This document shows positions 58,740-64,000 of a stretch of 64,000 nt of DNA, in pieces. The DNA comes from Thermococcus sp. LS1 (GTDB lineage Archaea > Methanobacteriota_B > Thermococci > Thermococcales > Thermococcaceae): the NCBI RefSeq assembly GCF_012027395.1, contig NZ_SNUJ01000002.1, positions 372,001 to 436,000 of the forward strand. The letters run 5' to 3'. Position 1 is the stretch's first letter. Every line of letters starts with the position of its first letter. The notes below the pieces were generated by a model. That model did no database searches and was not told where the DNA came from. It saw only the letters and a list, made by a program, of their open reading frames with translations. Position numbers and translations under genes: made by a program.

Positions 58740-59543
58740 TCAGTACCTAATTCTTGGGTTGTACTCGAGGAGCATCAGGCCGTTCTTGAAGATTCTTATC
58801 GTGCCGCTCTCGGAGAGGCTTATGGAGATGGCTTTAGTCAGCTTCGTTATTCCAGCAGCTGCTATGTGCCTGCTGCCGAGTCCCGGCGGGAGCATCAGGT
58901 CTATGGCCCTGGGATCAACCTCTATGTACCTTCCAGCCGCTATAATCCTTCCAGTATTGCTTATGACGAACGCCCCGTCAAGCTGGGCGAATTCCTTGAT
59001 GATCTCCTTGCTGTTCCTGTCGAGGACGTTTATCTTGTGGCCTTTGAAGGGGTTGGGTATCATCTGGTGGGAGTGCTTCAGCACGTTCCTCGTGTCGCCG
59101 ATGATGAAGAGCGTTCCTACGGGAGTGCCCTCTCTTCCTTCTATGCTCAGCTCGATGGTTATCTCGAGGAGCCGCTGAAGGACGTTCTGGTTCTGGGCAA
59201 AGAAGCCCCTCATGGCGGAGATGCTTTTCTTGACCGTTTTGATTCCGATCAGCTCACTGGTAACGTAAACGAAAGAATCCCCCTCCTTAACTATATCGTG
59301 CTCAAGGAGAAATGCCGAGATTAAGTTGAGAATGTTGTTCAGATCAAGATTCTGGGGAATTGAAACCCTTTTGATTTTCTCGTTCTCGACGTCGAAGGAA
59401 GAGCTCACTATCACAATAGTAACCCCTATGTCTGGAATTCTCTCCGGCTCAATGTCCTCGAGTATGACCAGCGATTTCCCGTCGAGTTCTTTTACGATAT
59501 CAATGGCGCTTTTTATCAGTATCTTGGGGATTCTCTTGCCCAT
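58740..59543 (-). CDS. dacZ: Diadenylate cyclase (c-di-AMP synthase), DacZ-like
   Basis: A 267-residue protein whose C-terminal half is a DAC domain. The DGA motif is in FAQLDGAFVISNTG and the R-H-x-x-A motif is in GLGSRHIAAAGITK. The enzyme condenses two ATP into c-di-AMP, an essential osmotic and potassium messenger in Euryarchaeota. The N-terminal half lacks the membrane segments of bacterial CdaA, as in archaeal DacZ. Its neighbours give no hint of the effector. Confidence 0.92.
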   Translation of the reverse strand: MGKRIPKILIKSAIDIVKELDGKSLVILEDIEPERIPDIGVTIVIVSSSFDVENEKIKRVSIPQNLDLNNILNLISAFLLEHDIVKEGDSFVYVTSELIGIKTVKKSISAMRGFFAQNQNVLQRLLEITIELSIEGREGTPVGTLFIIGDTRNVLKHSHQMIPNPFKGHKINVLDRNSKEIIKEFAQLDGAFVISNTGRIIAAGRYIEVDPRAIDLMLPPGLGSRHIAAAGITKLTKAISISLSESGTIRIFKNGLMLLEYNPRIRY

Positions 59544-59643
59544 ATTAACCAGCCATTAATGAAGTGACTTCGGGTAGTATAAAAACCTACCGTCCTCAGA
59601 AAACGTTAAAACTAAGCGTGCTATATGGCATTTGGTGTGAAAC

Positions 59644-60177
59644 ATGAGGATCGTGGTTGCAATAACAGGGGCAAGTGGTGTAATCTATGGCGTGAGATTG
59701 ATCGAGGTTCTGCGCGAACTGGGGCATGAGGTGGTGACGGTAGCTTCTAAAACCGGTTTGGCGGTGATAAGACACGAGCTTGGAATAGATTTCAAGCCGG
59801 ATTACCGAGAGGAGGATCTCTTCGCGCCGATAGCTTCAGGTTCCCACCGCTTCGATGCCATGGTAATAGTCCCCTGCTCGATGAAGACCCTCTCCGCAAT
59901 AGCCAACGGCTACGCCGACAACCTGATAACAAGGGCGGCTGATGTTGCTTTAAAAGAACGCAGGAAACTTATCCTCCTCGTCAGGGAAACGCCTTTAAAC
60001 TTGATACATCTACAAAATATGGTACGGGTTACCCAAGCTGGTGCAGTTGTCATGCCAGCTTCCCCAGGATTTTACACAAAACCCAAAACTTTGGACGAAA
60101 TGGTAAACTTTATAATTGGAAAAACCTTAGACCTTCTTGGGATCGAGAACAATATATACCCTCGGTGGAGGAGTTGA
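59644..60177 (+). CDS. ubiX: Flavin prenyltransferase (UbiX/PAD1 family)
   Basis: A 177-residue flavoprotein that attaches a prenyl group to FMN, making the cofactor of UbiD decarboxylases. [23 protein letters not shown] is the FMN-binding start (partly quoted: [15 protein letters not shown]), [17 protein letters not shown] and [21 protein letters not shown] are conserved, and [13 protein letters not shown] ends the site. The next gene starts one base after its stop, so it shares a transcript with an Lrp-type regulator. Confidence 0.94.
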   Translation: MRIVVAITGASGVIYGVRLIEVLRELGHEVVTVASKTGLAVIRHELGIDFKPDYREEDLFAPIASGSHRFDAMVIVPCSMKTLSAIANGYADNLITRAADVALKERRKLILLVRETPLNLIHLQNMVRVTQAGAVVMPASPGFYTKPKTLDEMVNFIIGKTLDLLGIENNIYPRWRS

Positions 60178-60178
60178 T

Positions 60179-60661
60179 ATGGTCCAGCTTGATGACCTTG
60201 ATAGGGCAATCCTCCGCATTCTGAAGGAGGATGCAAGGTTAACAATATCCGAGATAGCCGAGAGACTTAATAGGCCGGAATCCACGATTCATTTTAGGAT
60301 TAAAAAGCTACAAGAGCGAAACATCATTGATAAATACACTATAATTCTCGGCGAAGAGCTCCGGCCGAAGAGTCTTGCCATAGTTTACATTCAGGCCGAG
60401 ACCCCCATCATAGAAGACTTCCTCGAGCGGTATATCCGTCACATCATGAAAACTCTCTCCCTGCTCCCCAATGTGTTGGCCGTTGCCAGAAGCGGAAGGG
60501 ATGGTGTGATTGCGTTGATAGGGGAAGAAAGTCACGAGAAGCTCAACCGCTTCGTGGACGAGACTATAAGAGTCCTCCCGACCCTCAAGCGGGTCGAAGT
60601 GTTCATGCTGGACGAGTTCAGCAAGGGCGAGGGACTCGTTGGATTCCTAGTGGGGGTTTAA
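60179..60661 (+). CDS. Lrp/AsnC-family regulator
   Basis: A 160-residue regulator with an N-terminal helix-turn-helix (DLDRAILRILKEDARLTISEIAERL, then RPESTIHFRIKKLQERNII) and a C-terminal RAM-type alpha/beta effector domain. Amino acids or other small molecules usually bind there. I start at 60179 with GGTGGAGGAG upstream, one base after the ubiX stop. Its stop directly abuts the next start. Confidence 0.9.
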   Translation: MVQLDDLDRAILRILKEDARLTISEIAERLNRPESTIHFRIKKLQERNIIDKYTIILGEELRPKSLAIVYIQAETPIIEDFLERYIRHIMKTLSLLPNVLAVARSGRDGVIALIGEESHEKLNRFVDETIRVLPTLKRVEVFMLDEFSKGEGLVGFLVGV

Positions 60662-61183
60662 ATGGAAGTAGAGGTTAAGTTCCGCGTTGAATTCAAGGAG
60701 ATCAAAGACGCAATAGAATCCCTCGGTGCCATATTCATTAGAGAGGAGCTTCAGGAAGACCTCTACTTTTCTCTTTCCCTTCCAGAGCTTCTTAGGCTTA
60801 GGCGGATAACCAACCTTGGAAAGTCGTTCCTCACGTACAAGAGGATAGAGGATCCCGGAAAGAACGAGGAGTTCGACGAAATAGAAGTTGAAGTTTCGGA
60901 TTTTGAAAAAACTCGGGAGATTCTAAAACGTCTCGGCTTCAAAGAGGACGTATGGGTTATAAAAAGGCGTCTGGTTTATAAGCTCGATGATGTGACGTTT
61001 GAGCTGAGCGAAGTTGAGGGACTGGGGGCTTTTCTTGATATAGAGGTCATGAGCAACGACGTTGAAGGCGCGAAAAAGCGGATATGGAAAATTGCAGAAA
61101 AGCTCGGATTGACGGAAAAAGACGTTGAGCCAAGGCTGTATCAGGAGCTCCTTCGCGAAGTTGATAGCAGGGGCAAAATGTAA
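60662..61183 (+). CDS. CYTH-superfamily protein (class IV adenylate cyclase-like)
   Basis: A 173-residue CYTH-fold protein. EVEVKFRV at the start is the E-x-E-x-K metal/triphosphate motif, and Arg/Lys-lined strands (LRLRRI, FLTYKRIE, WVIKRRLVY) and E-rich YKLDDVTFELSEVEGLG follow, as in CyaB and thiamine-triphosphatase relatives. Archaeal members may hydrolyse triphosphate rather than cyclise ATP. Start immediately follows the Lrp stop with GGGGGT overlapping it. Confidence 0.88.
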   Translation: MEVEVKFRVEFKEIKDAIESLGAIFIREELQEDLYFSLSLPELLRLRRITNLGKSFLTYKRIEDPGKNEEFDEIEVEVSDFEKTREILKRLGFKEDVWVIKRRLVYKLDDVTFELSEVEGLGAFLDIEVMSNDVEGAKKRIWKIAEKLGLTEKDVEPRLYQELLREVDSRGKM

Positions 61184-61212
61184 ATACTTCAAAAAGATTA
61201 TCTGGGGATACC

Positions 61213-61650
61213 ATGAGGGTTAATAGGGGCCAAGGTTCCCTCGAGTACCTTTTCATGATAGCGGCCGCGCTGGTGATAATCCTGGTCGTGGTACGCGCGA
61301 TAAGCGGCATATCCGCACCGTACTCAACCGCACTTACAGTGGATCCTGAAAGCCTGACCAGCCAAGTTGAGGACCAGGGGAGCTTTAAGGTTGAAGCATG
61401 GGTTGAGGACAACGGCGATGGCACATACAAGGTTTACTACCGCATATGGGCCCTTGAGAAACCCCTTACGGGCGCAGAGGTTCAGCTGGTGTGTTTCGGC
61501 CCCACCAACAACGTTGGTGGCCTTGACCCAATTAAACACGAAGGTATCCTGGAGCCGGTCAATTACTGGGCGAACTACTGGACACCAGTTCCGAGGGAAG
61601 CGTTTCCATGCCAGGTGCAGTTCACACTCTGGAAGAGGGGACTGGGATGA
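61213..61650 (+). CDS. Class III signal peptide pilin-like protein
   Basis: A 145-residue protein with a short basic leader (MRVNRG), then QGSLEYLFM and a hydrophobic helix AALVIILVVVRAI. The Q-x-S-x-E-Y pattern right after the leader is the class III signal peptide recognised by the archaeal prepilin peptidase EppA. The mature domain is small and beta-rich. It is joined by an ATGA overlap to a CGP-CTERM glycosidase-like gene, so the two are co-translated and both exported. Confidence 0.85.
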   Translation: MRVNRGQGSLEYLFMIAAALVIILVVVRAISGISAPYSTALTVDPESLTSQVEDQGSFKVEAWVEDNGDGTYKVYYRIWALEKPLTGAEVQLVCFGPTNNVGGLDPIKHEGILEPVNYWANYWTPVPREAFPCQVQFTLWKRGLG

Positions 61651-62600
61651 AGTGGGCCAAGTTTTTCGTTTTGCTGGCTTTAATCTGCTTTTCAATCTTT
61701 ACAACACGCGTCTCAGCAAGCTTCGCGGTCTACTACGGCCAGATAGGCCCCTCAGAGTTCCCTGAGCTTGATAGCTTCGACATAATAATCCTCTCACCTA
61801 CCGTAAACTCGACCTACGTTTCGAAGCTATCGGCTAACCACACCGTTGTCGGCTACGTCAGCCTCGCGACAATCGGTGGCTGGGAACCATGGGCAAAGAA
61901 TGTCCCGGAGGGCCTGCTAATAGGAGAAAACCAGAACTGGGATGAAGGAGTAGTGGACTTTTCGTCGCCCGAATGGGAGCGCATAATTTTGGAAGAGGCG
62001 GTTCCATATATCCTTTCCCAGGGCTTTGATGGAGTCTTCCTCGACAACCTCGATTATGTGGATCTATATCCCGAGAAAAAGGACGCAATGGTCAATCTCG
62101 TGAGGGCCATTAGGGAGCGCTATCCCAACATTACAATAATCGCCAACAGAGGCTTCTCGATAGCCGAGGAAATAGCTCCCTACGTTGACTATGTCCTCCT
62201 TGAGGACTTCGTGACATACTACAACTTATCAAGCGATCGCTACGAGGTTTTTGATGAAAGCGAACTTCAATGGGAGTTCGACCAGATTCAAAAGCTTAAG
62301 TCCCTCAACATCTCAATACTCGCCCTGAGCTACGCTGACCTAACCAACGAATCGCAGGTGAGGGAGTTCTCCGCATTAATCTGCATGTACGCGGAAGAAT
62401 ACAATATCTCCGAGGTCTATCTCGCCGACCTGAGCCTCCAGAGGATAGGTTTTGACCCGTGTGAGCGTCAGAGGGAGGGCACAAGGACTACCTGGGAAGG
62501 CACACCTCAAGAAACGTCCAATGAAGAAAATGAAGAGGCCGTCTGTGGGCCAGTGATTTTCCTCCCGCTGATTCTCCTCGGCCGCTTCATCTTGCGGTAG
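61647..62600 (+). CDS. Surface TIM-barrel glycoside-hydrolase-like protein (TM1410/GH114 group) with CGP-CTERM tail
   Basis: A 317-residue precursor with a signal peptide (KWAKFFVLLALICFSIF). The barrel fits the TM1410/GH114-like group: VVGYVSLATIGGWE, GFDGVFLDNLDYVDLYPEK (partly quoted: DGVFLDNLDYVD), IANRGFS and VDYVLLEDFVTYY. Acidic residues in these loops are the likely catalytic pair. The tail [18 protein letters not shown] is a Thermococcaceae CGP-CTERM sorting signal, so the protein is probably anchored to the cell surface. ATG 61647 overlaps the pilin stop. Its end overlaps the YchF gene by 14 bases. Confidence 0.87.
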   Translation: MKWAKFFVLLALICFSIFTTRVSASFAVYYGQIGPSEFPELDSFDIIILSPTVNSTYVSKLSANHTVVGYVSLATIGGWEPWAKNVPEGLLIGENQNWDEGVVDFSSPEWERIILEEAVPYILSQGFDGVFLDNLDYVDLYPEKKDAMVNLVRAIRERYPNITIIANRGFSIAEEIAPYVDYVLLEDFVTYYNLSSDRYEVFDESELQWEFDQIQKLKSLNISILALSYADLTNESQVREFSALICMYAEEYNISEVYLADLSLQRIGFDPCERQREGTRTTWEGTPQETSNEENEEAVCGPVIFLPLILLGRFILR

Positions 62601-63780
62601 CGACAATCTTGATGATGTCGTTGAACCCGAGCTCGTAGTCCTCTCCAACACGCCTGTGGGTTCTGGCGTTGACGGCGTAGAGGAAGGTCTTTCCGAGGTC
62701 TGTGTGGACTTTGTAGGCTAAGTCCCTCGGCGTTGAGCCCTTGGGGAGTAAGTGGACGTGCGGCAGAACGTTGCCGAACTGGTCTGTGAGCTTGTGCTCG
62801 TCCTCGACTGGATAAACCGGAACGAGCTGGAGTAGCTCGAAGACGGCCCTGTTTATGACCTCCTGCACGCCGGTAGAGCCAAACCTGTCGAGAACTTTCT
62901 CCTTGATGAGTTGGAGAGCCTTTTCCTGCTTGGCGCTCATTGGCTTCAGGATCTTGAAGTCGCTCGAGCCGGGAACGTAGTCTATGAAGCCAGCCTTTGC
63001 GGCTTTTCTGAGGGTGAGCTCAGCCGCCGCTGAAGTCGGAACAACTATGTATCCCCTCTTCTCGCCCTCTTTCTTGAGTTTCTCTATCTGCTCGTCGCTG
63101 GCGGCGTCAGCCTTGTTGGCAGCGATGATAATCGGCTTGTTCACCTTCCTTAGTTCCCTTACGAAGGCCAAAAGATCCTTATCGCTCCATTTCGTGGGGT
63201 CGTTGTCCAGACCGAGCCTGTGGATTGCCTCAAAGGCATCTTCCTCGCTGACGCCTATTCCCGTCAGCTGGTCGGCTATAGCCTGCGCCAATTTGAGGTG
63301 CTGGAGCTTTATCCTCTTGGCGAACTTCTCCCAGTTCTTCCTAAGAATGCCGTATATCCAGTAGTCTATCTCCTTCTCCAGGAACTCTATATCCTCGACC
63401 GGGTCGTGGTAGTCAGTCGGCTGTCCCTCGGCGTCGGTCTTGCCCGTAACGTCAACGACGTGGATGAGTGCGGAGGCCATCCTGAGGTCGTCGAGGAACT
63501 TGTTGCCCAGACCGCGACCCTCGTGGGCGCCGGGGACGAGACCGGCGACGTCGATCATTTTTATTGGGATGAGTGCGAGGCCATCCTTGTATTCGTAGTT
63601 CTGCGGGTTTGGCTTACAGCCGAGCTCCTTGCAGGGGTGCTCCGCTACCGCGTAAGTGACGCCGACGTTGGCATCTATCGTCGTGAAAGGGTAATTGGCA
63701 ATTTGAACGTCAACGAGGGTTGCCGCCGAGAAGAAGGTCGATTTTCCAACGTTTGGCTTGCCAACGACACCTATCTCCAT
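62587..63780 (-). CDS. ychF: OLA1/YchF-type GTPase or ATPase with TGS domain
   Basis: A 397-residue translation-associated P-loop NTPase. G1 is [15 protein letters not shown], switch/G3 is [19 protein letters not shown]4 is NKADAAS-like in [10 protein letters not shown], a coiled-coil insertion spans about residues 125-210, and a C-terminal TGS domain has [22 protein letters not shown]1/YchF members prefer ATP and bind ribosomes. The ATG at 63780 follows GGTGGTGAG. Confidence 0.95.
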   Translation of the reverse strand: MEIGVVGKPNVGKSTFFSAATLVDVQIANYPFTTIDANVGVTYAVAEHPCKELGCKPNPQNYEYKDGLALIPIKMIDVAGLVPGAHEGRGLGNKFLDDLRMASALIHVVDVTGKTDAEGQPTDYHDPVEDIEFLEKEIDYWIYGILRKNWEKFAKRIKLQHLKLAQAIADQLTGIGVSEEDAFEAIHRLGLDNDPTKWSDKDLLAFVRELRKVNKPIIIAANKADAASDEQIEKLKKEGEKRGYIVVPTSAAAELTLRKAAKAGFIDYVPGSSDFKILKPMSAKQEKALQLIKEKVLDRFGSTGVQEVINRAVFELLQLVPVYPVEDEHKLTDQFGNVLPHVHLLPKGSTPRDLAYKVHTDLGKTFLYAVNARTHRRVGEDYELGFNDIIKIVATAR

Positions 63781-63886
63781 GCTCACCACCGAGGTAAATT
63801 GGTCAGGGGGTTTTAAAGGGCTATGGTCTGCTACAACTCCGAAAACTATAACTCTCCAAGCATCCTAATCTTTTTGGTGAATCCCT

Positions 63887-64000
63887 ATGAAAATCTACAC
63901 CCTCGTCGAGGACTACTCCGGCTACGAGAGCCCCTTCCTGGCGCAGCACGGTGTGAGCTTTCTCATCGAAAAAAACGGGAAAAGAATCCTCTTCGACGTC
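63887..64000 (+). CDS. Metallo-beta-lactamase-fold hydrolase, N-terminal part
   Basis: The gene runs off the right edge. The 38 visible residues (MKIYTLVEDYSGYESPFL, HGVSFLIEKNGKRILFDV) resemble the first strands of the MBL-fold family annotated as 7,8-dihydropterin-6-methyl-4-(ribofuranosyl)aminobenzene-5'-phosphate synthase, but the metal motif HxHxDH is not yet reached. GGTGAATCCCT precedes the start. Confidence 0.7.
   Translation, partial: MKIYTLVEDYSGYESPFLAQHGVSFLIEKNGKRILFDV

Noticed and set aside
1-64000. CRISPR array
   Set aside because: No regularly spaced direct repeats of 24-37 bases and no cas genes were seen.

Overview
The window is ordinary chromosome of a hyperthermophilic euryarchaeon of the order Thermococcales, most likely a Thermococcus. 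The evidence is lineage-typical genes: a 616-residue prolyl oligopeptidase with its serine at residue 477, an ADP-dependent serine kinase, ThiDN, PurP and PurO, archaeosine transglycosylase, aPelota, phosphorylating archaeal GAPDH, a CGP-CTERM surface protein and a class III signal-peptide pilin. Ribosome-binding sites are of the GGTGA/GGAGG type, A/T-rich TATA boxes precede genes or short operons, and coding density is high. I see no CRISPR array, rRNA operon, intact insertion sequence or replication origin. One tRNA gene (Val, UAC) and one likely C/D-box sRNA are present.

Layout. 0-3.8 kb: end of a DUF1624-type membrane protein, an ABC-ATPase fused to an acetyltransferase, a DUF835 protein and an unexplained 3' GC-rich gap. 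3.8-10.8 kb: thiamine and purine block, with thi4-thiM-thiE-thiDN leftward and thiC-purC-purP-purO rightward from one short divergent promoter region; AIR is the branch-point metabolite. 10.9-18.7 kb: peptidase, KaiC-like ATPase, Lhr helicase, small NFU-like protein, glycosyltransferase, phosphate permease. 18.7-24 kb: tgtA, tRNA-Val, an AT-rich DUF457-like membrane protein, DUF763, SerK, a C/D sRNA overlapping the start of a HAD phosphatase. 24.2-27.6 kb: a tight four-gene operon of two zinc-ribbon membrane proteins, a coiled-coil protein and an SPFH/zinc-ribbon protein. 27.7-34.8 kb: a frameshifted M42 peptidase, an AEC transporter, an ArsR-type regulator with its membrane-protein partner, two DUF4097 proteins, an MFS transporter sharing the regulator's operator motif, and a cobalamin adenosyltransferase.

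34.9-42 kb: large secreted multidomain protein, IF-2B-family and CinA-type proteins, GAPDH with a glycolytic-regulator-type palindrome, a doubly broken PhzF pseudogene, an amino-acid permease. 42-53 kb: translation and RNA genes (glyS, lsm, rpl37e, trm1, rpl35ae, pelota), with a MATE exporter, a rubrerythrin-VIT1 fusion and prolidase. 52-54.5 kb: an AIR-synthase-like/PP-loop gene pair and a DUF4870 protein. 54.7-57.2 kb: feoA-feoB-feoC with two DtxR-like palindromes. 57.3-64 kb: sugar nucleotidyltransferase, c-di-AMP cyclase, ubiX-lrp-CYTH cluster, pilin plus CGP-CTERM glycosidase-like pair, YchF GTPase and the start of an MBL-fold hydrolase.

The best candidate for an undescribed system is the SPFH/zinc-ribbon/coiled-coil operon (24230-27636) with the nearby ArsR/DUF4097/MFS block (29788-34300). 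Homologous families belong to the PspA-linked envelope-stress systems of Bacillus (YdjG/YdjI and YvlB/LiaG types), and the second block carries a shared TACA-N6-TGTA operator in front of both the regulator and the transporter. That the two blocks work together is inference.
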